Source: Caulobacter sp.
GTDB taxonomy: Bacteria; Pseudomonadota; Alphaproteobacteria; Caulobacterales; Caulobacteraceae
Direction of reading: 5' to 3'
Length of the DNA stretch: 54,870 nucleotides
NCBI GenBank assembly: GCA_028291055.1
Contig: JAQGIP010000079.1
Location: forward strand, 1-54,870
Of this stretch, positions 41,901 through 50,384 are shown one piece after another. The number at the start of each line of letters is the position of its first letter. The stretch's first letter is position 1. A program made the translations under genes and the position numbers. Below the pieces are notes generated by a model. It saw only the letters and a list, made by a program, of their open reading frames with translations, did no database searches and was not told the DNA's origin.

Positions 41901-44105
41901 TCATCGCGTCTGGGCCGCCCTCGCCTGGCAGCTCTCCGCGCCCTTGAGACCATCGCAGAAGTCGGGCCAGCGGCCGGAGGTGCGCCAGTAGTCGAGCAGG
42001 CGCAGTTGGGCCGCCAGGGGCCAGAAGCGGGGGTCGGCGCGCATGGGGGCGGTGGGCGGGGCGTAGAGGGCGAAGGCCGAGAAGTCGCCGTCGTCGCTGT
42101 AGCCCCGGCCGGCGAGGGCGAAGGCGTCGTCGAGGTCGCCCAGGAGGTTGAGCGCCAGGATGGCGTCGCTGCGGTGGAGGGCGCCGTCGCTGGGGGCGCC
42201 GGCCAGGGCCATGATCATCGCCGCCGCCCGTTTGCGCCGGGCGGGGTCGCGGGTCTGGCGCGCGTCGAGGAAGGCGGCCCAGGCGTCGTGGAGCGGGCCC
42301 TGGCCCGCGTAGGCGTGGGCGCGGGATCGGGCCAGCAGGGCGCGGGCGTCGGCGGGCGGGCCGTAGACCATCACCAGGGCCAGACGGGCGCCGTCGGTCC
42401 AGGGCCTGGGCCATTTGCGGGCCAGCAGGTCGATGGCCTCGCGCGCCTCGCCGTAGCGGCCGACCTGGGCCAGGGCGGTGGCGTAGCGGTAGTTGGCGCC
42501 GGGGTGCAGGGCGTTGGCGGCCAGGCCGCGCTGGATGGAGCCGAGCGCGTCGTGCGGGCGGCCGACGTCGGCCAGCAGGTAGCTGTAGTTGTTGTTGAGG
42601 TAGGCAAAGCCCGGCTCCAGCGCCAGGCCGCGCTGGAGATAGCCCTCGCGCAGGCTCCAGGCGGTGTCGTCCCCGGCGGCGTAGTTGAGGGCCAGGTAGG
42701 CCTCGCCGTCGGTGGGGTCGAGCTTCAGGGCCTGGGCGGCCTGGTCGCGGACCTCGCGGCGGAAGGGTTCGCGCTGGTCGCGCGGGGCCTTGCGCACGAT
42801 CAGGGAGCAGGCGACGGCCAGGGCGGAGTGGCCGCGCGCGAAGCCCGGCGCGCGGGCCACCACCCGCAGCAGCACGGCGCGGGCCTTCACGGCGCCGGAC
42901 CCGAAGCTGAGCAGGATGTTGCCCTGGATGAAGTCGGCCATGGCGGTGTCGTCGAGCGCCGCGCCGCCCTTGCGCCGGGCGTCGAGGGCGAAGGAGACCG
43001 CGTCGGTGGCCTTGGCGGCGACCTCGGTCTGGAGGCCGGCCGGGTCGTCGGCCTGGCCCGAGAAGGTTTCCGACCACAGGGTGACGCGGGTGTCGGGGTT
43101 GGTGAGGCGCACGCGCACCTGGAGCGTGGGGCCGTCGCGTTCGACCGAGCCCTCCAGGACGAAGGCGGCGTCGGGGGTGGCGGCGGGGGTTGTGGGTGTG
43201 GCGGCGGCGGCGCCGGCGGCGGCGCCGGGGGTGGCGGCGGGTGGGGGGCTGGCGGCGACGGTCAGCATCTGGTTGCTGCTGAGCACGCCGGTGATCTCCT
43301 CGGCCAGGCCGTCGGCCATGACCCGGGTCTGGGGATCGGCGCCCGCCACCTTGAAGGGCAGGACGGCGACGCGGGTGTCGCGGTCGGTGTCGGGCCACAG
43401 GCGCGCGCGCAGCATCCAGGTTGTGGCGGCGGCGGCCAGGAGGGCGACGAGGAGGAGGGCGGCGAGGACCTGGAGCGTGCGGCGGCGGGGAAGACGCAAG
43501 GCGCGGGCTTTGGCGCGGCGCTGGTCGGTGAGGGCGAAGATCCGCACCGTCTCGTCCATCTTGTCGAGGCGGGCCAGGCCGCGGTCTGCGAGGCGCTCGG
43601 CCAGGGGTCCGCGCAGGGCGCGGCGCACGTCGTCGGAGACCAGCACGCCGCGGGCGGGGGCCAGGGCCTGGATGCGGGCGGCGACGTTGACGCCGTGGCC
43701 CAGCAGGTCGCCGGTGGGGGTGACCATCACCTCGCCCAGGTGGACGCCGGCGCGCACGGGGGTGTCGGGGTCGGCGGCGATGGCTTCGGCCGCTTCGAGG
43801 GCGCCGGTGACGGTCGGGAATTCGAGCATGAAGCCGTCGCCGGCGGTGTTGAAGACGCGGCCGCCGTGGGTTTCGGCGGCGTCATGGACGCGTCGGGAGA
43901 GGGCGGCGATGGCGGCGGCGGCGGCGGTCTCGTCGGCCTCCGCGCGGGCGGAGTAGCCGGCCACGTCGATGGCGACGATGGTGGCCAGGCGGCGCTGCTG
44001 CGCGGTGTTCGATCCGGTGTCCGCCAAAGGCTTCGGCCCCTTCCCAGGGACCGATGTTAGCACGCGTCTGAGGAAGGGAGCCGCTGCTTTCCGCTGGGTT
44101 TGCAT
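41901..44105 (-). CDS. Class III adenylate/guanylate cyclase with TolB-like and TPR domains
   Basis: A 734-residue signalling protein. The class III cyclase domain spans about 38-200: metal Asp in VAIDVAGYS (D47), GGRVFNTAGDGFML (second metal Asp D90) and the transition-state pair in LLGHGVNVAARI (N140, R144). The position that is Lys in adenylate cyclases appears as Asn (VFN). One transmembrane helix (LQVLAALLLVALLAAAATTWML, about 211-232) leads to a TolB-like domain (RVAVLPFKVAGADPQTRVMADGLAEEI) interrupted by a Pro/Ala/Thr low-complexity linker, then TPR-like repeats. The ATG at 44105 has AGGAA ahead. A Crp-type regulator lies 0.5 kb upstream. Confidence 0.9.
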   Translation of the reverse strand: MQTQRKAAAPFLRRVLTSVPGKGPKPLADTGSNTAQQRRLATIVAIDVAGYSARAEADETAAAAAIAALSRRVHDAAETHGGRVFNTAGDGFMLEFPTVTGALEAAEAIAADPDTPVRAGVHLGEVMVTPTGDLLGHGVNVAARIQALAPARGVLVSDDVRRALRGPLAERLADRGLARLDKMDETVRIFALTDQRRAKARALRLPRRRTLQVLAALLLVALLAAAATTWMLRARLWPDTDRDTRVAVLPFKVAGADPQTRVMADGLAEEITGVLSSNQMLTVAASPPPAATPGAAAGAAAATPTTPAATPDAAFVLEGSVERDGPTLQVRVRLTNPDTRVTLWSETFSGQADDPAGLQTEVAAKATDAVSFALDARRKGGAALDDTAMADFIQGNILLSFGSGAVKARAVLLRVVARAPGFARGHSALAVACSLIVRKAPRDQREPFRREVRDQAAQALKLDPTDGEAYLALNYAAGDDTAWSLREGYLQRGLALEPGFAYLNNNYSYLLADVGRPHDALGSIQRGLAANALHPGANYRYATALAQVGRYGEAREAIDLLARKWPRPWTDGARLALVMVYGPPADARALLARSRAHAYAGQGPLHDAWAAFLDARQTRDPARRKRAAAMIMALAGAPSDGALHRSDAILALNLLGDLDDAFALAGRGYSDDGDFSAFALYAPPTAPMRADPRFWPLAAQLRLLDYWRTSGRWPDFCDGLKGAESCQARAAQTR

Positions 44106-44179
44106 GGCGGCGTTCCTGAGGTCGGGGCCTCCACGGCGTGACCCGAAGGCCACGCCGCTTCACCCAGCCCGTGAGAGGG

Positions 44180-44539
44180 TCAGCGGGCAGCCATCTCGCT
44201 GTCGCGGCCCGAGCCGTTGTAGGCCTGGGTGACGGCGGGGGAGGCCAGGGAGACGACGGCGCCTTTGACGGTGGTGCGGTAGCAGGCGTCGAACTGGTCG
44301 GTTTCGGCCAGGCTGGAGCCGCTCGCGCCGGGGACCGCGCCGCAGACGGCGACGGCGGCCTTGCGGATGCGGTGGAGCATGGTCTGGGCGTCGTGGGCGT
44401 CGCGCAGGTTGAGGTCGGCGTAGGAGACCTGGAGGGTCGGCGTGGCGGGAGCCGCGAAGGCGGGGGCGGCGGCGGTCAGGGCGATGGCGGCGGCGGCGGC
44501 GAAGGCGGTGAAGGGGGCGGCGGCAAAGGTCTTGGTCAT
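44180..44539 (-). CDS. UrcA-family exported protein
   Basis: A 119-residue small exported protein with an Ala-rich signal peptide (about 1-30). The mature part has the UrcA-family layout: VSYADLNLRDAHDAQTMLHRIRKAAVAVCG, followed by a second Cys (FDACYR) that could form a disulfide. Function unknown; the family is common in Caulobacterales and Sphingomonadales. ATG 44539 has GGAGAG. It is divergent from the Crp gene, and a CRP-type palindrome lies 67 bp upstream of its start. Confidence 0.88.
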   Translation of the reverse strand: MTKTFAAAPFTAFAAAAAIALTAAAPAFAAPATPTLQVSYADLNLRDAHDAQTMLHRIRKAAVAVCGAVPGASGSSLAETDQFDACYRTTVKGAVVSLASPAVTQAYNGSGRDSEMAAR

Positions 44540-44605
44540 CTGGGTCTCTCCTGTGGCCCGGGCTGTCGGGGTGAGACCTTTGTAGGCGGGGGCGGTATTG
44601 GCGGC

Positions 44606-44621
44606 TGTGACCTCGGTCACA
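44606..44621. promoter_or_regulatory. Consensus CRP-type operator
   Basis: TGTGACCTCGGTCACA matches the CRP/Fnr-family consensus TGTGA-N6-TCACA exactly, with 7-bp perfect arms. It is centred about 27 bp upstream of the ATG of the Crp-family gene at 44641 and 74 bp upstream of the divergent UrcA gene. For the Crp gene the position suits autorepression; for UrcA it is in a range compatible with activation or repression. The binding protein is inferred to be the adjacent regulator. Confidence 0.8.
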
Positions 44622-44640
44622 GGTCTGTTAGGCTGGGCGC

Positions 44641-45345
44641 ATGGCGGTCGAGAGCGACAGGCGCGAGGCGGACAAGCGCGAGGCGGAGGTGGCGGCGATG
44701 CTGGCCACGGCGGAGGTGTTCGCGGCGCTTTCGGATGGGGCGCGGCTGGCGCTGGCGCGGGCGGGGCGGCCGCACGGGCTGGAGGCCGGGCGGGAGTTGT
44801 GCGCCCAAGGGGACGCCAGCGACGCGGCCTATGTGGTGCTGAGCGGCGAGCTGGAGGTGTTGTCGACCACGGCCGAGGGGCGCGAGGTGTGGCTGGCGGC
44901 GCTGGGGCCCGGGGCCATCGTGGGGGAGATGGGGGTTCTGGACGGGGGGCCGCGCTCGGCCCACATGCGCGCGGTGCGGCGCACCAGCCTGTGGCGGATC
45001 GGGCGCGAGACGGTGCTGGAGACGCTGAAGGCGGAGCCGGCCGCCGCCATCGCCCTGCTGGCCGAGATGACCCGGCGGTTGCGGCGCACCGACCTGGCGC
45101 TGCACGAGATGGCCGTGCGGGGGCTGGGGGCGCGGCTGGCGCGGCTGCTGATCGCGGCGGGCGGATCGACCCTGGCCATGCCGCAGGGGGAGATGGCGCG
45201 CCAGATCGGGGCGTCGCGCGAGAAGGTCAACCGCAAGCTGGCGGCCTGGCGCGACGAGGGCTGGGTTGAGATGGGCGCCTATGGGGTGAGGATCATCGAC
45301 CGTGGGGCGCTGCTGAAGGTGGTGGGCGGCGACGCGCCGCTCTAG
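44641..45345 (+). CDS. Crp/Fnr-family transcriptional regulator
   Basis: A 234-residue regulator. The cyclic-nucleotide-binding domain spans about 25-145 (GRELCAQGDASDAAYVVLSGELEVL, and the phosphate-binding cassette GAIVGEMGVLDGGPRSAHMRA with the G-E and R-S pattern of cAMP binders). A dimerisation helix leads to a winged HTH, LAMPQGEMARQIGASREKVNRKLAAWRDEGWVEMG. There are no Fnr-type cysteines at the N-terminus. The intact cassette and the neighbouring cyclase suggest cyclic-nucleotide control. The CRP-type palindrome directly upstream suggests autoregulation. Its stop shares CTAG with the convergent thioesterase. Confidence 0.92.
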   Translation: MAVESDRREADKREAEVAAMLATAEVFAALSDGARLALARAGRPHGLEAGRELCAQGDASDAAYVVLSGELEVLSTTAEGREVWLAALGPGAIVGEMGVLDGGPRSAHMRAVRRTSLWRIGRETVLETLKAEPAAAIALLAEMTRRLRRTDLALHEMAVRGLGARLARLLIAAGGSTLAMPQGEMARQIGASREKVNRKLAAWRDEGWVEMGAYGVRIIDRGALLKVVGGDAPL

Positions 45346-45776
45346 GCCTGGGCGATCATCAGGCCCTGCATGGCCTCGCGCAGTTTGGGGTGGATGGGTT
45401 CGGCGCCCGTGACGGCGGCCTGGACCAGGACGGTGTCGCAAAAGCCGCAGTATCGGCCGGACTGGAACAGGGCCTGGCCGATGGTGAAGGAGGCCGTGCC
45501 CAGGCGGATCAGGCCGGAGCGGATGTCGACCAGGTCGGGGTAGAAGACCTCGTCCGCATAGGAGACGCGGGTTTCGGCGGTGACGATGCGGATGTCGGGT
45601 GGATTGCCGGCGCGGCGGAAGATCTCGCGCATCAGCCTTGAGCGGACCTCGTCGTAATAGACGGCCACGGAGATGTTGTTGACGTGGTGGAGCATGTCCT
45701 CGTCGCGGTAGCGCGGCTGGACCTCGAAGCTGTGGGGATAGGCGTCGCGGTCTTGCCGCCAGGCGGGGAGGGTCAT
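45342..45776 (-). CDS. Acyl-CoA thioesterase (hot-dog fold, 4HBT/YbgC-like)
   Basis: A 144-residue thioesterase. FEVQPRYRDEDMLHHVNNISVAVYYDEVRSRLM is the hot-dog signature with the catalytic Asp/Glu pair region (RDEDMLHHVNN), and VTAETRVSYADEVFYPDLVDIRSGLIRLG completes the sheet. It would hydrolyse an acyl-CoA in the cytoplasm. The ATG at 45776 is used; the very long open frame extending upstream through the phospholipase gene is a G+C-driven shadow. Convergent overlap of 4 nt with the Crp gene. Confidence 0.88.
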   Translation of the reverse strand: MTLPAWRQDRDAYPHSFEVQPRYRDEDMLHHVNNISVAVYYDEVRSRLMREIFRRAGNPPDIRIVTAETRVSYADEVFYPDLVDIRSGLIRLGTASFTIGQALFQSGRYCGFCDTVLVQAAVTGAEPIHPKLREAMQGLMIAQA

Positions 45777-45896
45777 GGCCCGGTGATGACGCAGCGGGCG
45801 CGGTTCATCAAGTAGGGGCGGCCATAGCCACCGGCGGGCGGCGCACCTAGTGTCGCGGTGAGGCGCGCAGACGCCGCGAGACGGGAGGCTGCCACC

Positions 45897-48017
45897 ATGA
45901 CCGATATCGACCGCCGCGCCTTGTTGGGTTCGGCCGCCGCCTTTGCCGCCCTGCCCGCCATCGCGCGGGCCGCGGGGATCGACGCCCATGTGCGCACGGG
46001 CACGGTGATGGACGTCGAGCATGTGGTGATCCTGATGCAGGAGAACCGGTCGTTCGACCACTATTTCGGGACGCTGAACGGGGTGCGGGGGTTTGGCGAC
46101 CGCTTCCCGGTTCCGGTGGCGGGGGGCAAGACGGTGTGGAGCCAGGCGGGGCGCAAGGGGGATGTGAGCCCCTTCCCACTCGATACCGCCAAGGACTTCG
46201 CGCTGATGCGGGTGGAGGGCACGCTGCACAGCTGGCCCGACACGCAGATGGCCTGGGATCACGGGCGGATGGCGGCTTGGCCCAGGTCCAAGGGCGAGCA
46301 TTCCATGGCCTATTTCCGGCGTGACGATGCGCCCTTCCACTTCGCGCTGGCCGACGCGTTTACGGTTTGCGACGCCTATCATTGCTCGGCGCTGACGGGG
46401 ACCAACACCAACCGGCTGTTCCTGTGGAGCGGGACCAATGATCCGTCGGGCCTGCATGGCGGGCCGGCGATCGGCAACAGCCATGACAGCTTCGTGGACC
46501 ATGGCGGCGCGCCGGAGCCCTATACCTGGACCACCTATGTGGAGCGGTTGCAGAGCGCGGGGATCGACTGGCGCACCTATCTCGATCTGGCCGACTATTT
46601 CGACGACAACCCGATCGTGGGCTTCAAGACGTTCCGGGATGCGCACCTGAATTTGCCGGGGGCCGATCTGGCGCTGCTGGAACGCGCGCGGTCGGACCGG
46701 GGGTTGGGGGTGCTGAAGGCCGACGTGCTGGCCGGCAAGCTGCCGCAGGTTTCCTACATCGTGGCCCCGGCGGCGGATTCGGAGCATCCGATCCCGTCCA
46801 GCCCGGCCCAGGGGGCGGACTATATCGCCCGGGTGCTGGACGCCCTGACCGCGGATCCGAAGGTGTGGGCCAGGACGGTCTTGCTGGTGATGTACGACGA
46901 GAACGACGGCTTCTTCGACCACATGCCGCCACCGGCCCCGCCGTCGCGGGATGAGGCGGGGGCGTTGGTCGGCGGCTCTACGGTGGACCTGACGGGGGAG
47001 CACCACCTGGTGGCCTCGGTGGGCGACAAGCCGTTCGATAGTCCGGCGTTGCGGGGGCGGCCCTACGGGCTGGGGCCCAGGGTGCCGATGCTGGTGATCT
47101 CGCCGTGGTCGCGGGGCGGGTGGGTGAATTCGCAGGTGTTCGACCACACCTCGGTGATCCGCTTCCTGGAGACGCGGTTTGGGGTGGCGGAGCCGAATAT
47201 CTCGCCCTGGCGGCGCGCGGTGTGCGGGGATCTGACCAGCGCGTTTGATTTCAAGACGCCGAATGCCAAGGCCTTCATGAGCCATATGCCGGCCACCGCC
47301 GAGGTGGCGGCCAAGGCCAAGGCGCTGCCCAAGCGCACCATGCCGCCGACGCCGGCGGGGGCCGTACCGGAGCAGGCTAAGGGGCCGAGGCTGTCGCGGG
47401 CCCTGCCCTATGCGCTGGCGGTTTCGGCGGGGGTGGCGGCGGACGGGGTGACGCTGAACTTCGCCAACAGCGGCGCGGCGGGGGCGGTGTTCCACGTCTA
47501 CGACCACGAGCGGCTGGAGGCCATTCCGCGCCGCTATACGGTGGAGGCGGGCAAGACGTTCAGCGGCCATTGGCCGGGCAAGGCGGGCGAGGCCTATGAC
47601 CTGTGGGTGCTGGGGCCGAACGGCTTCCACCGGCGGTTCACGGGAACGATGCGCGAGGGGGCGATCGGGCTGAGCAGCGTGCTCGATGCCCGGCGGCGCG
47701 AACTGCGGGTGACGTTGCACGGCGCGAGCGGCAAGCCGTTCCAGGCTTCGGCCCAGGGGATGGCCTATCCCAAGGATCAGAAGCCTCGGGTGTTTCCGCC
47801 GCTGGGCGCGGATGGGACCTCGAGCCTGACCTTCCCGTTGGCCCGGACCGGAGGCTGGTATGACGTGCAGGTGATCGCCGGCGCGCCGGTGTGGGATGTG
47901 ACGCGGCTGGCGGGGCGGCTGGAGACGGGGGCGCCGTCCTACAGCGATCCGGCCATGGCGGGGCCGGCCTATATGGGCGAGGAAGACCCGATCAGCGTTG
48001 CGGCTAAGCCCAGGTGA
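45897..48017 (+). CDS. Phosphocholine-specific phospholipase C, Tat-exported
   Basis: A 706-residue phosphoesterase of the non-haemolytic PlcN/acid-phosphatase-A-like family. A twin-arginine signal (MTDIDRRALLGSAAAFAALPAIARA) sends the folded protein to the periplasm or outside. The catalytic N-terminus is VVILMQENRSFDHYFGTLNGVRG, with further active-site strings HSWPDTQMAWDHGRM, LTGTNTNRLF and VMYDENDGFFDHMPPP. Two C-terminal beta domains follow (LNFANSGAAGAVFHVYDH, and LHGASGKPFQASAQ), as in this family. It would hydrolyse phosphatidylcholine to diacylglycerol and phosphocholine. Good GGGAGG site before the ATG at 45897. Ends 14 bp into the convergent NTF2-like gene. Confidence 0.93.
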   Translation: MTDIDRRALLGSAAAFAALPAIARAAGIDAHVRTGTVMDVEHVVILMQENRSFDHYFGTLNGVRGFGDRFPVPVAGGKTVWSQAGRKGDVSPFPLDTAKDFALMRVEGTLHSWPDTQMAWDHGRMAAWPRSKGEHSMAYFRRDDAPFHFALADAFTVCDAYHCSALTGTNTNRLFLWSGTNDPSGLHGGPAIGNSHDSFVDHGGAPEPYTWTTYVERLQSAGIDWRTYLDLADYFDDNPIVGFKTFRDAHLNLPGADLALLERARSDRGLGVLKADVLAGKLPQVSYIVAPAADSEHPIPSSPAQGADYIARVLDALTADPKVWARTVLLVMYDENDGFFDHMPPPAPPSRDEAGALVGGSTVDLTGEHHLVASVGDKPFDSPALRGRPYGLGPRVPMLVISPWSRGGWVNSQVFDHTSVIRFLETRFGVAEPNISPWRRAVCGDLTSAFDFKTPNAKAFMSHMPATAEVAAKAKALPKRTMPPTPAGAVPEQAKGPRLSRALPYALAVSAGVAADGVTLNFANSGAAGAVFHVYDHERLEAIPRRYTVEAGKTFSGHWPGKAGEAYDLWVLGPNGFHRRFTGTMREGAIGLSSVLDARRRELRVTLHGASGKPFQASAQGMAYPKDQKPRVFPPLGADGTSSLTFPLARTGGWYDVQVIAGAPVWDVTRLAGRLETGAPSYSDPAMAGPAYMGEEDPISVAAKPR

Positions 48018-48393
48018 GCGAGACGTAGAGTTCCGACTGCAACACCCACTGGCCGGTGACCTTCTTCCAGGCAGCGAGGTAGCGGCCGGACATTTCCGAG
48101 CCCTTCCAGTCGGCGACCCAGTCGCCTTCCTCAGCCGCGCGCGCGCCGTCCTGGTCGAGGGTCACGGCGGTGGTGGTGCGCACATATTTGACGAAGGCGG
48201 GATCGGCGAACTGTCCGGCGAAGGCCTCGACCACGGCGTCAGAACCGACGATCAGCGAGCCGTCGCCCGTCACCAGGGTGATAGCGGGGTCAAGGAAGGG
48301 CTTCAGGCGGACGGCCTGATGCTCGGCGATCAGCCGGTTGGTCAGCTTGCGCCGGGCGCGGATGGCCGCGTCCGGCGAGACCGCTGAAGTCAG
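48004..48393 (-). CDS. NTF2-like/DUF4440-type protein with probable CTG start
   Basis: A 129-residue NTF2-like protein: AAIRARRKLTNRLIAEHQAVRLKPFLDPAITLVTGDG begins the cone fold and YLAAWKKVTGQWVLQSELYVSL ends it. The first ATG/GTG/TTG in frame is the GTG at 48273, which would remove the first two helices that the fold needs. Upstream the frame is open to CTG at 48393. That CTG overlaps the stop of the preceding gene as CTGA and has AAGGA at the correct distance. I therefore place the start at CTG (inference). Function unknown; such folds bind small ligands or act as isomerase-like enzymes. Confidence 0.65.
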   Translation of the reverse strand: MTSAVSPDAAIRARRKLTNRLIAEHQAVRLKPFLDPAITLVTGDGSLIVGSDAVVEAFAGQFADPAFVKYVRTTTAVTLDQDGARAAEEGDWVADWKGSEMSGRYLAAWKKVTGQWVLQSELYVSLTWA

Positions 48394-48803
48394 GGCCGGT
48401 CCTTCTTGGGCAGGGCGGCGACCTCTTCCGGCGTCAGCTTGCGGATCGACTTGACGATCAGGGGCTGGACGAAGCCGTTGCCGTCCGACACCGCCAGATC
48501 AAGGTCGATGGCCGAGCAGACCAGCGAAGAGCCCCGGATGGTGTTGATCAGGTGGTTGGAGGGCCACTGCAGCTGGTTGGAGCCGGCGCTGAGGTCGAGG
48601 CGGTAGACGTCCTTTATGCGCACCCGCAGGTAGAGGATGTTGGGGCTGGGCGAGCTCCAGCCCTGCCAGTCGGTGGACTGGAAGCAGTCGTGGTGTCCGA
48701 GCCGGGCGCCGGGCGCGGCCTGGGCCGGCGCGGCGGCGAACGCCAGGGAAGAGACGGCGGCGGCGGCCACCAGGGCGGCGCGCGCGAACGTGGACGGTTT
48801 CAT
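48390..48803 (-). CDS. Exported protein of unknown function (possibly DUF6491-like)
   Basis: A 137-residue protein with a signal peptide (MKPSTFARAALVAAAAVSSLAFAAAPAQA). The mature part has two Cys (HHDCFQSTDWQGW and SLVCSAIDLDLAV) that probably form a disulfide, and a beta-rich pattern (ILYLRVRIKDVYRLDLSAGS). The Cys-Phe start and late Cys recall small Caulobacterales exported proteins of the DUF6491 kind, but I am not certain. ATG 48803 has GGAGC; the frame extends 8 codons further. Followed, with a 4-nt overlap, by the NTF2-like gene. Confidence 0.75.
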   Translation of the reverse strand: MKPSTFARAALVAAAAVSSLAFAAAPAQAAPGARLGHHDCFQSTDWQGWSSPSPNILYLRVRIKDVYRLDLSAGSNQLQWPSNHLINTIRGSSLVCSAIDLDLAVSDGNGFVQPLIVKSIRKLTPEEVAALPKKDRP

Positions 48804-48923
48804 CGATAGCTCCATCAAAGACCCCACCTGCTCAAGATAGCTCTCTCAGCCCCGGCTTCAAGCGGCCTTCCGGAATCACCGGGGTGGGCGCAGCCTGCCG
48901 CCGGCGAATGTGGAGGATCGGCG

Positions 48924-50213
48924 ATGCGCGGGTTTCGTTGGCTGGGCGCCTGGCGCGCCCTGATCCTGGTGGGCGCTCTGGCAATGTCCGCGCCGGCCCT
49001 GGCCCAGCCCGCGCCAGGCCCCCCGCCCAGTCCCGGCCCGATGCTCAGCGCCGGCCATCCGGTGGACTGGTGGTTCGCCTACAAGTTCAATTCGTCGAGC
49101 TTCCCCTCGACGCTCCTGCCGCAACAGACCTGCCGCTTCGGCGGCGCGGCCCAGACCAAGGCCTTCAGCCAGCACTATGCGGTGGCCAGCAGCGCCGATC
49201 CGGTGCTGACCCTGGGCGGCGACGATATCGGCGAGAGCCCGGCCGATCCGCTGGGGGCGACCTTCACCCAGGTCTGGGAGGGCGGGCTCAACTATGTGGT
49301 CTGGAACGACCAGCTCTATGGCCATCCCAAGGTGAAGGGCGGCGGCAACTGGGGCCATTCCAAGGGGCTGCTGGCCTGGAACGACGCGGGTGAGGGCTTC
49401 ATCCTGCAGGTGACCACGCCGTCCTGGCCGGGGTCGGCCAGCGCCGCCTTTCCGCGCATCGGGTCGGGCAACACCCTGGGCTGCATCGTCCAGCCCAATA
49501 ACCTGAGCAACGCCCAGCACTTCTTCGCCCTGCGACTGACCCACAGCGACCTGTTGCAGGTGCTGGATGCGCTGGCCAACGCCAGCGTCATCACCGCCGA
49601 CCCGGCGCTGGGCGACCTGGCGGCGGACGTTCCGAGCGCGCGCGAAGCCCACCAGCTGATCCGCAACGGCGGGCCGGCGGATGTGCGCGAACGGGTGGAC
49701 AGGCTGGGGACGCGGTCCAAGTCCAAGGCGCTGACGGCGGTGACGCTGTCGAGCGGGGTGATGCTGATCTCCAAGCCCTCGGACCTCAATGCACCGCCGT
49801 GGCAGCTGGTCTCGGCCTTGCTGGGGACGCCCCTGCGCACCGCCACCTGGTGGGCCAGCCCGCGCATCGCCTCGGCCCATGCGGGCGCGCCGGGCTGCTG
49901 GCCGGCGGGGCTGGCGGCGCCGGGCGAGGTGCAGGTGGCGACCACCGGGCATTGGGAGGGAAAGGTGATCAGCCTGATCGGCGGCGCCAACCACGCCAAG
50001 CTGGGCGTCTCGCTGGATCCGGCCAAGCCCTATGTGGTGTTCGGCGACATGAACCAGCAGGGGGCGCTGGCCGCCAAGGCCAGGAGCAAGGCCGGGTGCG
50101 CCAGCAGCCAGAACGGGCGCGGCGGGCTGTTCTTCGTGCTCGAGAACGCACCCCTGGCGGCGGGGCTCACGGAACTGATGAGCGGCGACACGGCGGCGTT
50201 TGATGGGCCTTAG
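48924..50213 (+). CDS. Deoxyribonuclease II family protein, exported
   Basis: A 429-residue DNase II homologue with a signal peptide (about 1-28). The family N-terminus GHPVDWWFAYKFN corresponds to the xVDWxxxYKxP segment of DNase II. The two catalytic HxK motifs are both present: WGHSKGLLAWN (H145, K147) and GGANHAKLGVSLD (H357, K359), as expected for the phospholipase-D-like pseudodimer. The region between is longer than in animal enzymes. It would hydrolyse DNA without divalent metal outside the cytoplasm. It has GGAGG before the ATG at 48924. DNase II is mainly known from animals, and only scattered bacteria carry it. Confidence 0.85.
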   Translation: MRGFRWLGAWRALILVGALAMSAPALAQPAPGPPPSPGPMLSAGHPVDWWFAYKFNSSSFPSTLLPQQTCRFGGAAQTKAFSQHYAVASSADPVLTLGGDDIGESPADPLGATFTQVWEGGLNYVVWNDQLYGHPKVKGGGNWGHSKGLLAWNDAGEGFILQVTTPSWPGSASAAFPRIGSGNTLGCIVQPNNLSNAQHFFALRLTHSDLLQVLDALANASVITADPALGDLAADVPSAREAHQLIRNGGPADVRERVDRLGTRSKSKALTAVTLSSGVMLISKPSDLNAPPWQLVSALLGTPLRTATWWASPRIASAHAGAPGCWPAGLAAPGEVQVATTGHWEGKVISLIGGANHAKLGVSLDPAKPYVVFGDMNQQGALAAKARSKAGCASSQNGRGGLFFVLENAPLAAGLTELMSGDTAAFDGP

Positions 50214-50238
50214 GCCCAGCCCCTCCACCCCAAAATCT

Positions 50239-50373
50239 CCGCTCGTCCCGACGAAAGTCGGGATCCATAGGGCTGATGAAGGAGCCGCGCCGTTGGGAGG
50301 ACAGCTGCCTGTTGCCCGTCAGCGAACTGACTTGTGACTCGGTATGGATCCCGACTTTCGTCGGGATGAGCGG
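50239..50373. repeat. Inverted pair of palindromic repeats (REP-like)
   Basis: Arms 50239-50269 and 50343-50373 are 31-bp inverted copies differing at one position. Each contains the hairpin TCCCGAC-GAAA-GTCGGGA. The 73-bp spacer has no gene. It fills the gap between the convergent DNase II and beta-lactamase-fold genes. A third, single copy lies at 52199-52230. The GAAA loop on one strand is a GNRA tetraloop, which makes an RNA role plausible. Confidence 0.85.
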
Positions 50374-50384
50374 AAGGTGGGGGG

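Noticed and set aside
45342..47720. A 792-codon minus-strand frame running through the phospholipase gene
   Set aside because: Only its last 144 codons resemble a protein (thioesterase); the rest is Arg/Pro/His-rich shadow of the phospholipase C gene, which has strong family motifs.
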